NCBI RefSeq assembly: GCF_009674565.1
Contig: NZ_WKJL01000004.1
Coordinates: 186,001 to 250,000, forward strand
DNA: 64,000 nucleotides
DNA from: Duganella aquatilis
GTDB lineage: Bacteria; Pseudomonadota; Gammaproteobacteria; Burkholderiales; Burkholderiaceae_D
Direction of reading: 5' to 3'
This document shows positions 44,554 to 53,503 of the stretch, piece after piece (the stretch's first letter is position 1; the number at the start of each line of letters is the position of its first letter). Made by a program: the position numbers and the translations under genes. The notes under the pieces were generated by a model, which saw only the letters and a program-made list of their open reading frames with translations, did no database searches and was not told the origin of the DNA.

Positions 44554-45300
44554 TCAGTTCATATACATACCGCCATTCACGTGGAGGGTGGTGCCGGTAA
44601 TATAAGCGGCTTGCGGCGACGCCAGGAAGGCGACCGCCGCAGCGATATCCTCTGGCTTGCCGAGGCGCGCCAGAGGAATCTGCGTCAGCAAGGCGGCGTG
44701 CTGTTCTTCGCCCAGCGCCTTGGTCATGTCGGTATCGATGAAGCCCGGCGCCACGCTGTTGACGGTGATGTTGCGGCTGCCGATTTCACGCGCCAGCGCG
44801 CGCGTCATGCCTTCCACGCCGGCCTTGGCGGCGGCGTAGTTCATCTGGCCCGGATTGCCGGACGAGGCCACCACCGAAGTGATGTTGATGATGCGGCCGT
44901 TCTTGGCCTTCATCATGCCGCGCAGCACGGCGCGCGACAGGCGGCCGACCGAGCTCAGGTTGGTGGCGATGACGCTGTCCCACTCTTCGTCCTTCATGCG
45001 CATCGCCAGGTTGTCCTGGGTGATGCCGGCGTTGTTGACCAGGATGCCAACCGCGCCGTAAGTTTTGCTGATGTCGTCGATGATGGCGGCGCAGGCCTCG
45101 GCGTTGGTGACGTTGAGCACCATGCCCTTGCCTGCCTCGGCGCCGATCTCGGCCAGGTAGGCGGAAATGGCTTCCGCGCCGGCTTCGGTGGTGGCGGTGC
45201 CGATCACGCGCGCACCCTGGCGCGCCAGCTCTTGAGCGATGGCCTTGCCGATGCCGCGCGATGCGCCCGTTACCAGGGCGACTTGATTTGCTAAAGTCAT
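44554..45300 (-). CDS. fabG: 3-oxoacyl-[ACP] reductase
   Basis: A 248-residue short-chain dehydrogenase that performs the first, NADPH-dependent reduction in each fatty-acid elongation cycle. It has TGASRGIG (residues 11-18), NNAG (89-92) and the complete catalytic set Ser142, Tyr155, Lys159 (INITSVVASSGN, MNYAAAKAG). It ends LHVNGGMYMN as FabG usually does. It follows fabD by 48 bases. Confidence 0.97.
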   Translation of the reverse strand: MTLANQVALVTGASRGIGKAIAQELARQGARVIGTATTEAGAEAISAYLAEIGAEAGKGMVLNVTNAEACAAIIDDISKTYGAVGILVNNAGITQDNLAMRMKDEEWDSVIATNLSSVGRLSRAVLRGMMKAKNGRIINITSVVASSGNPGQMNYAAAKAGVEGMTRALAREIGSRNITVNSVAPGFIDTDMTKALGEEQHAALLTQIPLARLGKPEDIAAAVAFLASPQAAYITGTTLHVNGGMYMN

Positions 45301-45348
45301 GTAAATCCTTCTACAGTAAATACGGAGTGTGCCTGAAACCGCAAACGC

Positions 45349-46284
45349 TTATTTGAGCTCGCTCAATACGCGTTCCAGCGTAGCCTGATCGTAAATGGCG
45401 TCGCCCACCAGGTTGGCGTCGATGCGCTTGGTCAAGCCCATCAGCACCTTGCCCGGACCGCATTCCACCACCTTGGTGATGCCGTCGGCGGCGATCTTCT
45501 GCACGGTTTCCACCCAGCGCACCGGCGCGGCGGCCTGGCGCACCAGCGCATCCTTGATCGCGGCCGGATCGTTCAGCACGGCCACGTCGACGTTGTTGAT
45601 CAGTTCGATCTGCGGCGCCGAGAACGTGATGTTGGCCAGGTAGTCGCGCAGGCGGTCAGACGCCGGCTTCAGCAGCGACGAGTGGAACGGCGCCGACACC
45701 GGCAGCTTCATGGCGCGCTTGGCGCCCTTGCCCTTGGCGATGTCGCAGGCGCGCTCGACTGCGGCAGTGTCGCCGGCGATCACCACTTGCGCCGGCGCGT
45801 TGAAGTTGACGGCTTCCACCACGCCACCGCCAGCGGCGGCTTCGGCGCAAGCAGCGCGCACCTCGTCATCCGACAGGCCCAGCACCACGGCCATGGTGCC
45901 CTGGCCGACCGGCACGGCTTCCTGCATGGCTTGCGCGCGGAAGCGCACCAGCGGCACGGCGTCCTTGAACGAGATCACGCCAGCGGCGACCAGCGCCGAG
46001 TATTCGCCCAGGCTGTGGCCGGCCACGACCGACGGCACGGCGCCGCCGGCGGCGATCCACGCGCGGTAGGTGGCCACGGCGGCGGTCAGCATCACCGGCT
46101 GGGTGTTGGTGGTCAGGTCCAGCTCTTCCTTCGGACCTTCGGCGATCAGCTTGCCGAGGTCGAAGCCGAGCGCTTCCGACGCTTCAGCGACGGTCTGTGC
46201 GACCACCGGGTTGCCGGCAAAGCCGTCCAGCATCGCAATCGCCTGCGAACCTTGGCCTGGGAATACAAAAGCAAATTTAGTCAT
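45349..46284 (-). CDS. fabD: Malonyl-CoA:ACP transacylase
   Basis: A 311-residue transacylase that loads malonyl groups on AcpP. The opening MTKFAFVFPGQGSQ is nearly the E. coli sequence and supports the start at 46284; an ATG at 46293 would add three residues. The nucleophile Ser91 is in AGHSLGEYSAL and the catalytic His is in SAPFHSSLL near 200. It lies between fabH and fabG in the standard order. Confidence 0.97.
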   Translation of the reverse strand: MTKFAFVFPGQGSQAIAMLDGFAGNPVVAQTVAEASEALGFDLGKLIAEGPKEELDLTTNTQPVMLTAAVATYRAWIAAGGAVPSVVAGHSLGEYSALVAAGVISFKDAVPLVRFRAQAMQEAVPVGQGTMAVVLGLSDDEVRAACAEAAAGGGVVEAVNFNAPAQVVIAGDTAAVERACDIAKGKGAKRAMKLPVSAPFHSSLLKPASDRLRDYLANITFSAPQIELINNVDVAVLNDPAAIKDALVRQAAAPVRWVETVQKIAADGITKVVECGPGKVLMGLTKRIDANLVGDAIYDQATLERVLSELK

Positions 46285-46384
46285 GACGTCCATCCATCTC
46301 TTTTATTATTGGCAGCAAAGCTATCATGCAATCATGACAGCACGGCTACTGTTGAGTCCGTTAGAACTCTAATTCTAATTCAGC

Positions 46385-47368
46385 TTAAAACTTCGCCAGA
46401 ACGGCGCCCCAGGTGAACCCGCCCCCCACGCCTTCCAGCATGATGTTGTGGCCCGGCTTGACGCGGCCATCGCGCACGGCGGCGTCGAGCGCCAGCGGAA
46501 TCGATGCGGCCGAGGTATTGCCGTGCTGATCGACGGTAACCACCATCTTTTCCATCGGCAGGCCCAGCTTCTTGGCGGTGCTGCTCATGATGCGCAGGTT
46601 GGCCTGGTGCGGGATCAGCCAGTCGATCTGCTCCGGCTGCATGCCGGCCTTTTCCAGCGCTTCGTCGGCCACCTTGGCCAGTACCGAGACCGCCAGCTTG
46701 AACACCGCCGGGCCGTCCATGTACAGGTAGGCTTCGCCGGCAATCGCGCCGCCGAAGGAATTCGGCATGCACAGGATGTCGCCATGGCTGCCATCGGCGT
46801 GCAGCGCGGTGGCCAGGATGCCCGGCTCCTGCGAGGCGGTCAGCACCACGGCGCCGGCGCCGTCGCCGAACAGCACGCAGGTGGTGCGGTCGTTGAAATC
46901 CAGGATGCGGGAGAAGACTTCGGCGCCGATCACCAGCACGTTCTTGTGCACGCCGGCGCGGATGAAGGCGTCGGCGGTCGACAGCGCGTAGACGAAGCCG
47001 CTGCAGACCGCCTGCACGTCAACGGCGGCGCCGTGGTTGGTGATGCCCAGCTTGCGCTGCACGACGCAGGCGGTGCTGGGGAAGCTGCCGAAGAAATCCG
47101 GGGTCGAGCTGGCCACGATGATCAGGTCGATGTCGTTGGGCTGCAGGCCAGCCATGTCCAGCGCGTTGTTGGCGGCGATAACGGCCAGGTCGGACGAGTT
47201 CTGGTCCGGTGCGGCGAAGTGGCGCGCCGCGATGCCGCTGCGGCTGACGATCCACTCGTCCGAAGTCTCGATGTTTTTGGCAGCGAGTTGATCAGCCAGC
47301 TCCTGGTTGGTCACGCGCTTTTCCGGCAGATAGCTGCCGGTGCCGATAATTTTGCTATACAAGGTCAT
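46385..47368 (-). CDS. fabH: Beta-ketoacyl-[ACP] synthase III
   Basis: A 327-residue initiating condensing enzyme that joins acetyl-CoA with malonyl-ACP. The catalytic triad is visible as Cys122 ([12 protein letters not shown]), His in [11 protein letters not shown] and Asn in [11 protein letters not shown]. The C-terminal [12 protein letters not shown] is typical. It starts 16 bases after plsX, giving the conserved plsX-fabH-fabD-fabG order. Confidence 0.97.
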   Translation of the reverse strand: MTLYSKIIGTGSYLPEKRVTNQELADQLAAKNIETSDEWIVSRSGIAARHFAAPDQNSSDLAVIAANNALDMAGLQPNDIDLIIVASSTPDFFGSFPSTACVVQRKLGITNHGAAVDVQAVCSGFVYALSTADAFIRAGVHKNVLVIGAEVFSRILDFNDRTTCVLFGDGAGAVVLTASQEPGILATALHADGSHGDILCMPNSFGGAIAGEAYLYMDGPAVFKLAVSVLAKVADEALEKAGMQPEQIDWLIPHQANLRIMSSTAKKLGLPMEKMVVTVDQHGNTSAASIPLALDAAVRDGRVKPGHNIMLEGVGGGFTWGAVLAKF

Positions 47369-47384
47369 GCCGTTTTACCGTCCA

Positions 47385-48446
47385 CTAAATAGTTGAGCTT
47401 GGTACTTCCGGTGTTTCGGTGTTACGCGGCATCAGCTCGGCGATCAGGGTCGAAATGTGCGGCAACACGTCATTTTTTGCAGCATCATACGCCCGCTTGA
47501 TCGCCCATTCAAAGGAATATGCGTCGGCGCCGCCATGGCTCTTGAACACCAGGCCGCGCAGGCCCAGCAGGCTGGCGCCGTTGTAACGCGATGGCGACAG
47601 GCGTTTTTTGATGTTGTTCAGGGCGCCGCGGCCGATCAGTGCGCTCAGCATGGTCAGCGGGTTGCGGGTGAACTCCGATTTGACGGTATCGGCAAAGAAG
47701 CGGGCCACGCCCTCCACTGCCTTCAGCGTGACGTTACCGGTAAAGCCGTCGCACACCACCAGGTCGGTGGTGCCCTTGAAGATATCGTTGCCTTCGACGT
47801 TGCCGAAGAAGTTCAGCGCGCCGCGCTCGTGGTCGGCCTGCAGCAGCTTGCTGGTGGCCTTGACCACGTCGTTGCCCTTGATGTCCTCGGTGCCGACGTT
47901 CAGCAGGCCGATGGTCGGGCGGGCGATGTTTTCCATCGCCGACACCAGCACCGAACCCATGATGGCGAACTGGTGCAGGTGGTGCGGTTCGCAGTCGACG
48001 TTGGCGCCCAGATCCAGCATATAGGTCGGGCCGCCCTTTTGATTCGGCATGATGCTGCAAATCGCCGGGCGGTCGACGCCGCTCATGGTTTTCAGCACGT
48101 AGCGGGCGACAGCCATCAGCGCACCGGTGTTGCCGGCCGAGACGGAAGCCTGGGCTTTACCGTCTTTCACTTGCTCGATGGCGACGCGCATCGACGAATC
48201 CTTCTTGCGGCGCAGGGCCACTTCGAGCGGATCGTCCATGGTGACTTGTTCGGAGGCGTGGACCACGCTCAGACGCGGATGCGCGTCGGCATGGTGTTTC
48301 TTCAGTTCGGCGCGGATGACGTCTTCGAGACCGACAAGGATCAGCTCGGCATCAGGCTCACGTTTAACGAAGGAAACAGCTGCGGGAATAGTGACTGAGG
48401 GGCCATGATCGCCACCCATGCAGTCGATAGAAATTTTGATTGTCAT
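47385..48446 (-). CDS. plsX: Phosphate acyltransferase PlsX
   Basis: A 353-residue enzyme that makes acyl-phosphate from acyl-ACP for phospholipid synthesis by PlsY. It opens [22 protein letters not shown] and contains [16 protein letters not shown] and [12 protein letters not shown], all characteristic. It is downstream of rpmF by 146 bases, the usual bacterial linkage of ribosomal protein L32 and lipid synthesis. Confidence 0.97.
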   Translation of the reverse strand: MTIKISIDCMGGDHGPSVTIPAAVSFVKREPDAELILVGLEDVIRAELKKHHADAHPRLSVVHASEQVTMDDPLEVALRRKKDSSMRVAIEQVKDGKAQASVSAGNTGALMAVARYVLKTMSGVDRPAICSIMPNQKGGPTYMLDLGANVDCEPHHLHQFAIMGSVLVSAMENIARPTIGLLNVGTEDIKGNDVVKATSKLLQADHERGALNFFGNVEGNDIFKGTTDLVVCDGFTGNVTLKAVEGVARFFADTVKSEFTRNPLTMLSALIGRGALNNIKKRLSPSRYNGASLLGLRGLVFKSHGGADAYSFEWAIKRAYDAAKNDVLPHISTLIAELMPRNTETPEVPSSTI

Positions 48447-48592
48447 TGTTATGGCAAGCGGCAGAACCGCAACAGCCGGAATCCGCGTTGGAACATGACG
48501 GTATGCAAAACCAAATTGCAGCCGATTAAAAAAGAAAAAGCGATGCTACACAAGTCAGCACCGCCTGTTTCTGTGTCCAGCAAAAGCGACAA

Positions 48593-48775
48593 TTACTCGT
48601 CGTTTTTGGTTTTCAGGACTTTGCGACCACGGTAGAAGCCGTTAGGGCTGATGTGGTGACGCAGGTGGGTTTCACCGGTGGTTGGCTCGATTGCCAGTTG
48701 TGGAGCAACCAGGAAATCGTGCGAACGGTGCATACCGCGCTTCGATGGGGATTTTTTGTTCTGTTGAACTGCCAT
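48593..48775 (-). CDS. rpmF: 50S ribosomal protein L32
   Basis: A 60-residue basic ribosomal protein ([20 protein letters not shown]...[18 protein letters not shown]). There are no cysteines, so it is the zinc-free form. TTAGGAGT precedes the start. It lies between yceD and plsX, as in most bacteria. Confidence 0.98.
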   Translation of the reverse strand: MAVQQNKKSPSKRGMHRSHDFLVAPQLAIEPTTGETHLRHHISPNGFYRGRKVLKTKNDE

Positions 48776-48919
48776 GTTAATGACTCCTAATACATAAGTT
48801 CTAAAATTCTAACACAATCGACCGGCATAAAACATGCGAATCGAGCCCTACTACTTTGCACTGCTAACTTGCCAAGACTCGATTTACTCGCCGCGCATTG
48901 ACACGTTCTTTACTACTAC

Positions 48920-49417
48920 TTATTCGGATTTGAGGCTCTTCAGAGCGTCGAATGGCGAGATCTTCTCGCTTTTTGCCTTGTCCAGCAGGGCTGAGTCGGG
49001 GCAGACATCGTGTTTCGGCGTGTGCGGCAGGGCCAGCAGCGCTTCGTCTTCCACCAGGTACATCAACTCCATACTGCGGCTGCCGACGATCACGTCGATC
49101 GATTCGTCAGCAATAATCTCTTCAATTTCGTCTGCCTGTTCATCGTCCTTACCCAGCATCAGCACCGTCGACGAAGCGAGGTGGTGAGCGTAAGGCTGCA
49201 GGCAGCGCTGGCAGACCAGCTGCACGGTGCCGTTGACCGACAGCGTCATTTGCGGGAAGCCCATCTTGCTGGTGCTTCCTGCGACTTTCCAGGCGATCTC
49301 GCCGGAGGCGTCCGCGCACTCCTTGGCCAGACGGGTCATTTCAGCGACAGACGTCACGCCTTCCTGCTTACCGTTGATCCGACAAAATTCAAAGGTGTCG
49401 ATCACAAAAGCATTCAT
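48920..49417 (-). CDS. yceD: Large rRNA subunit accumulation protein YceD (DUF177)
   Basis: A 165-residue DUF177 protein linked to 23S rRNA accumulation and 50S assembly. The central VCQRCLQPY carries the family CxxC, and the acidic stretch GKDDEQADEIEEIIADESIDV follows. It is the first gene of the long minus-strand core operon and has a recognisable sigma-70 promoter 28-57 bases upstream. It is divergent from maf. Confidence 0.93.
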   Translation of the reverse strand: MNAFVIDTFEFCRINGKQEGVTSVAEMTRLAKECADASGEIAWKVAGSTSKMGFPQMTLSVNGTVQLVCQRCLQPYAHHLASSTVLMLGKDDEQADEIEEIIADESIDVIVGSRSMELMYLVEDEALLALPHTPKHDVCPDSALLDKAKSEKISPFDALKSLKSE

Positions 49418-49444
49418 TACAGAAAATTCCCCGGAAAACCTGCG

Positions 49445-49474
49445 ATAATAGCAGGGTTTTCGACATCAAGTCAA
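49445..49474 (-). promoter_or_regulatory. Sigma-70 promoter of yceD-rpmF-plsX-fab
   Basis: On the minus strand TTGACT (49469-49474) and TATTAT (49445-49450) each match the consensus in five of six positions, with an 18-base spacer. The -10 is flanked by a near-perfect inverted repeat (AAAACCCTGC / GCAGGTTTT) that spans the predicted start site. Confidence 0.65.
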
Positions 49475-49554
49475 AGCCTTAGCGATTTTTTGCGACATTT
49501 TTGTCGCTGGCCTTAGCCCATATCGCCGGCGACAGAGCATATAACATTCCCCTC

Positions 49555-50145
49555 ATGACATCAAGTTTACTCGTATTGGCTTCCAGTTCGGCCTACCGAA
49601 AAGAATTATTATCACGACTGCAACTGCCGTTCGCGGTGGCGATTCCGGACATCGACGAAACGCCGCTGGCCGGCGAGACGCCCAGCACCACCGCCCTGCG
49701 CCTGGCGCGTGAAAAGGCCGCCGCCGTGGCCGCCAAGATGCCGGACGCCATCGTCATCGGCTCCGACCAGGTCGCCACGCTGGACGATGAACAGATCGGC
49801 AAACCGGGCAACCACGCCAACGCGCTGGCGCAATTGCAGAAAATGCGCGGCCGCGAAGTGATCTTCCACACCGCGCTGTGCGTGTGGGACGGCCGCGACG
49901 GCACGGCCCAGGTCGAAGACATCCAGACCGTGGTCAAGTTCCGCGACCTGCCGGACGCCGAGCTGGACGCCTACCTGCGCATCGAACAGCCCTACGACTG
50001 CGCCGGCAGCGCCAAGAACGAAGCGTTGGGCATCGCCATCCTGGAACGCATCGACAGCAGCGACCCGACCGCCCTCACCGGCTTGCCATTAATCGCGCTG
50101 ACAGGCATGCTGCGCAACATCGGCGTCACCTTCTTTTCAAAATAA
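49555..50145 (+). CDS. maf: Maf-family nucleotide pyrophosphatase (YceF-type)
   Basis: A 196-residue house-cleaning NTP pyrophosphatase; the YceF subgroup prefers 7-methyl-GTP. Signature SSSAYRKELL is at residues 9-18, DIDETPLAGE follows, and the catalytic Asp is in IGSDQVATL. The start at 49555 gives the normal N-terminus; the frame is open 18 codons further without similarity. It is divergent from yceD (often linked) and followed 3 bases later by the methylase gene. Confidence 0.93.
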   Translation: MTSSLLVLASSSAYRKELLSRLQLPFAVAIPDIDETPLAGETPSTTALRLAREKAAAVAAKMPDAIVIGSDQVATLDDEQIGKPGNHANALAQLQKMRGREVIFHTALCVWDGRDGTAQVEDIQTVVKFRDLPDAELDAYLRIEQPYDCAGSAKNEALGIAILERIDSSDPTALTGLPLIALTGMLRNIGVTFFSK

Positions 50146-50148
50146 ACA

Positions 50149-50874
50149 ATGACCGGCACCCTCTTCTTAATTCCGAACACCCTGGGCGAGACCGAAGGCC
50201 TCGACTATGTGCTGCCTGAACAGGTACAGCGCATCACCTCGCAGCTGGACTACTTCGTGGCGGAAAACGCCAAGACCGCGCGCGCTTTCCTGAAACTGGT
50301 CGGCGCCCGGCATCCGCTGTGCAAGCCGATGCAGGAAATCAAAATCGCCGAACTCAACGTCAACACGCCGACCGCCGCGCTGGCCGACCTGCTGGCGCCG
50401 CTGCTGGCGGGCCAGGACGGCGGCCTGGTGTCGGAAGCCGGCGTGCCGGCGGTGGCCGATCCGGGCGCCGACCTGGTGCGCCTGGCGCATCAGCACAAGA
50501 TTCCGGTGCGACCGCTGGTCGGCCCATCGTCGCTGCTGCTGGCCGTCATGGCGAGCGGCCTGAACGGCCAGAGCTTCGCCTTCAACGGCTACCTGCCGAC
50601 CGATGCGGCGCAGCGCGACAAGCGCATCAAGGAGCTGGAACTGCGCTCGCGCAAGGAAAAGCAAACCCAGCTGTTCATCGAAACGCCATACCGCAACGCC
50701 GCCATGCTGGAAGCGCTGGTCGCCGCCTGCGCGCCGGGCACGCTGCTGTGCGTGGCGACCGACCTCAGCCTGCCATCCGAAACCATCCGCACGATGACGG
50801 CTGCGCAGTGGAAAACCGCGCCGGCGCCGGACTTCCACAAGAAGCCGACCGTGTTCCTGCTGCTGGGCCAATAA
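50149..50874 (+). CDS. SAM-dependent tetrapyrrole-methylase-fold methyltransferase (RsmI-like)
   Basis: A 241-residue member of the RsmI/corrin-porphyrin methylase fold, without the usual GDP-type N-terminal loop of RsmI proper. Recognisable parts are LFLIPNTLGE, GLVSEAGVPAVADPGADLVRLA (the SAM-binding P-x-x-x-D-P-G region), VGPSSLLLAVMASGLNGQ and FIETPYRN. RsmI 2'-O-methylates C1402 of 16S rRNA; this shorter paralogue may act on another target. Its stop and the next start share one base (TAATG), so it is coupled to the LolC/E gene. Confidence 0.87.
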   Translation: MTGTLFLIPNTLGETEGLDYVLPEQVQRITSQLDYFVAENAKTARAFLKLVGARHPLCKPMQEIKIAELNVNTPTAALADLLAPLLAGQDGGLVSEAGVPAVADPGADLVRLAHQHKIPVRPLVGPSSLLLAVMASGLNGQSFAFNGYLPTDAAQRDKRIKELELRSRKEKQTQLFIETPYRNAAMLEALVAACAPGTLLCVATDLSLPSETIRTMTAAQWKTAPAPDFHKKPTVFLLLGQ

Positions 50875-52127
50875 TGACCTCGCCCTACGAATGGCTGATC
50901 GGCGTGCGCTACCTGCGCGCCGGCCGCCGCAGCGGCCGCAACAGCTTCATCTCCTTCATGTCGCTGGTGTCGATCGCCGGCGTCGGCCTGGGCGTGGCGG
51001 CGCTGATCGTCGTGCTGTCGGTGATGAACGGCTTCCAGCGCGACGTTGGCGCGCGCATGATCTCGGTGCTGTCGCATATCGAAGTGTTCGATGCGCGCGG
51101 CCTGATGCGGGACTGGCAAGCCACCGCGCGCGACGCCGCACGCAACCCGGCGGTCCAGGCCGCCGCACCTTTTGCCGAGGTGCCGGGCATGCTGCTGCAG
51201 GAAGACACGATGAAACCGGCGCTGCTGCGCGGCATTCTGCCGGAACAGGAAGCCAAGGTCGCCGACTTCATGCAAGGCAAGAACGCCGCCGCGCTCGACA
51301 TGCTGAAACCGGGCGCGTGGCAGATCGTGCTTGGCTCCGAACTGGCCAAGGCGCTGCACGTCAAGGCCGGCGACCACGTCATCCTGGCGATGCCGTCGCA
51401 GCAATCGTCGCTGAACAACGTCATGCCGCAGACGCGCCGCTTCACGGTAGCCGGCACCTTCGAGGTGGGCCACTTCGAGTTTGACTCGGGCATGGCCTTC
51501 ATCCACATGCAGGACGCCGAAGAGCTGCTGCACGTCGACGCCCCGATCGGCCTGCGCCTGCGCATCGCCGACGCCAATCAGGCGCCGCAAGTCGCCCAAG
51601 CGCTGAAGAACAGCCTCAACGGCGACTACCTGGTGCGCGACTGGACCCAGCGCAATTCGACCTGGTTCGCCGCCGTGCAAAGCCAGAAGCACATGATGTT
51701 CATCATCCTGACGCTGATCGTGGCGGTGGCCGCCTTCAACGTGGTGGCCATGCTGGTGATGTCGGTAACCGACAAGCGCGCCGACATCGCCATCCTGCGC
51801 ACGCTGGGCGCGCGGCCGTCGTCGATCATGAAGATCTTCATGGTGCAGGGCCTGCTGTCGGGCCTGATGGGCGTACTGGCCGGCACCACGCTGGGCGTGC
51901 TGATCGCCTGGAACCTGCCGGACATCGCCAGCGGCATCGAACACCTGCTGGGCGTGCAGCTCCTCGACAAGAACATCTACTTCATCACCTCGGTGCCGTC
52001 GCAACTGCTGTGGAGCGACGTGACAGGCGTGGTGGGCGTGGCGGTGGCGCTATCCTTCCTGTCCACGCTATACCCCAGCTGGTGGGCCACCCGCACCAAT
52101 CCCGCCGAAGCCCTGCGCTATGAATAA
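50874..52127 (+). CDS. lolC: Lipoprotein-releasing ABC transporter permease (LolC/LolE family)
   Basis: A 417-residue inner-membrane permease of the Lol system, which extracts lipoproteins for LolA. The N-terminal YEWLIGVRYLRAGRR and the first helix SFISFMSLVSIAGVGLGVAALIVVLSVMNGF are typical. A periplasmic domain follows (about 45-270), then three C-terminal helices and the FtsX-like RADIAILRTLGA. The start at 50874 is set by the TAATG overlap. No lolD ATPase gene follows; a near-palindrome and a convergent gene do, so the ATPase must be encoded elsewhere. Confidence 0.92.
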   Translation: MTSPYEWLIGVRYLRAGRRSGRNSFISFMSLVSIAGVGLGVAALIVVLSVMNGFQRDVGARMISVLSHIEVFDARGLMRDWQATARDAARNPAVQAAAPFAEVPGMLLQEDTMKPALLRGILPEQEAKVADFMQGKNAAALDMLKPGAWQIVLGSELAKALHVKAGDHVILAMPSQQSSLNNVMPQTRRFTVAGTFEVGHFEFDSGMAFIHMQDAEELLHVDAPIGLRLRIADANQAPQVAQALKNSLNGDYLVRDWTQRNSTWFAAVQSQKHMMFIILTLIVAVAAFNVVAMLVMSVTDKRADIAILRTLGARPSSIMKIFMVQGLLSGLMGVLAGTTLGVLIAWNLPDIASGIEHLLGVQLLDKNIYFITSVPSQLLWSDVTGVVGVAVALSFLSTLYPSWWATRTNPAEALRYE

Positions 52128-52129
52128 AA

Positions 52130-52189
52130 CCGGGGTCAGTTCTGCCAATCGCACACGAGCTCATGTACCAATGGCAGAACTGACCCCGG
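52130..52189. repeat. 60-base near-perfect palindrome between convergent genes (REP-like)
   Basis: An 18-base arm CCGGGGTCAGTTCTGCCA (52130-52147) is repeated exactly inverted at 52172-52189. The inner 24 bases continue the dyad imperfectly to a central GAGCTC. It fills the space between the lolC and EAL-HDOD stop codons. It has no T-run, so it resembles a repetitive extragenic palindrome, although it may also end transcripts from both sides. Confidence 0.8.
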
Positions 52190-52190
52190 A

Positions 52191-53459
52191 TTAGATGTTG
52201 CGGGTGTATTCGGTTACCCATTCGATCGCGGAGAGCTGGATGTTGTACAGCTCGGCCGGCCGCAGGTCGAGCTGCTGCAGCATCTGCGCCAGCTCGCGGC
52301 TGTCGTGGCCGCGCTCGATGTGTTCGATCAGGCTGAGCATGGCGCCGTAGTCGCCGGAGCGGTGCAGCAGCGCGGCGCGCACGTCGTCCAGCACGTTGAC
52401 GCTTTCCAGCACGTCGCGCATGTGGATCGAGAACAAGGTGTCCATCAGCGACATCACCCCCACCGTGAAGCCGATGTCAGCGCTCACCCGCTGCCCCGGC
52501 TTGCGGTGCTCCACCATCAACTCCATGGTCTTGCCGCGCGTGGTCGCCAATTGAAGCAGCGGCGAGGTGAATTCCTGCGTGCCGCCATTCTTCACGTACA
52601 GCAGGATCTGCAGCCAGCGCTTCAGCTGGCGCCGCCCCAGCACCATCAGCGCATGCCCCACCGAGTTGATGCGCTGCCGCGCGCCCACCGCCGGCGTGTT
52701 CACCAGCCGCAGCAGGTTCAGCGTGATCAGCGCATCGTGCTTGACGCTGCGCTCGACTTCCTGGCTGCTGGCGTCGCGGTCCAGCATTTCCAGCAGATGC
52801 AGCACACTCATCTGCGACGGCGAGATCTTCTTGCCGCTCAGGATCACCGGCCGCGCAAAATAATAGCCCTGGAAGTATTCGAAGCCCAGCTCCATGCACT
52901 CCTGGAACTCCTCGATGGTCTCGACCTTTTCCGCCAGCAGCTTCTGTCCCGGCGTCTTCAGCACCCGCGCCAGCGCCGGCAAGGTGCCGGGCTGCATGTC
53001 CTTGATGTCGACCTTGATCACGTCGCACAACGGCATCAGCTTTTGCACGTCGTCCGTCTGGCCGATCACGTCATCCAGCGCGAACTTGAAGCCGGCCTGC
53101 TTGAGCTCGCGCACGCGCGCCAGCACTTCCGGCGTGGCTTTGACCGTTTCGAGGATTTCGAGGATGACTTTGTCGTTCGGCAGAAAGCGGATGAAATCGC
53201 TCATCAGGCCCACCGCGTCGACGTTGACGAAGGCCATCTGGTCGCCCACCACCTGCCCCAGGCCCAGCTCGGCGGCGTTGGCGATCACGGTGGCGGTGGC
53301 TTCCGCATCGTCGGTGACCTGCGCGCCGTTGTAGGCAGCGGCGCCGCGAAACAGCAATTCATACGCCACCAGCCGCTGTCCCCGGTTGAGGATGGGCTGG
53401 CGCGCGAGGAAGAAATTATCAGCTAACTTGGATGGCGCCGGTGACGAGGCTATCATCAT
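52191..53459 (-). CDS. EAL-HDOD signalling protein
   Basis: A 422-residue two-domain protein of the YuxH type. The N-terminal EAL-like domain covers about 15-215. The EAL motif is replaced by YELLFR and later motifs are altered (FALDDVIGQTDD, AEKVET), so phosphodiesterase activity is unlikely. The HDOD domain (about 220-400) lacks the catalytic HD pair as usual (SVGHALMVLGRRQLKRWL). Such proteins link c-di-GMP or other cues to motility and stress, often by protein interaction. It stands alone. Confidence 0.9.
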   Translation of the reverse strand: MMIASSPAPSKLADNFFLARQPILNRGQRLVAYELLFRGAAAYNGAQVTDDAEATATVIANAAELGLGQVVGDQMAFVNVDAVGLMSDFIRFLPNDKVILEILETVKATPEVLARVRELKQAGFKFALDDVIGQTDDVQKLMPLCDVIKVDIKDMQPGTLPALARVLKTPGQKLLAEKVETIEEFQECMELGFEYFQGYYFARPVILSGKKISPSQMSVLHLLEMLDRDASSQEVERSVKHDALITLNLLRLVNTPAVGARQRINSVGHALMVLGRRQLKRWLQILLYVKNGGTQEFTSPLLQLATTRGKTMELMVEHRKPGQRVSADIGFTVGVMSLMDTLFSIHMRDVLESVNVLDDVRAALLHRSGDYGAMLSLIEHIERGHDSRELAQMLQQLDLRPAELYNIQLSAIEWVTEYTRNI

Positions 53460-53503
53460 GGGACACTCCCATTCGATTTGCTTGTCACCAAGCCTACGCC
53501 AGT

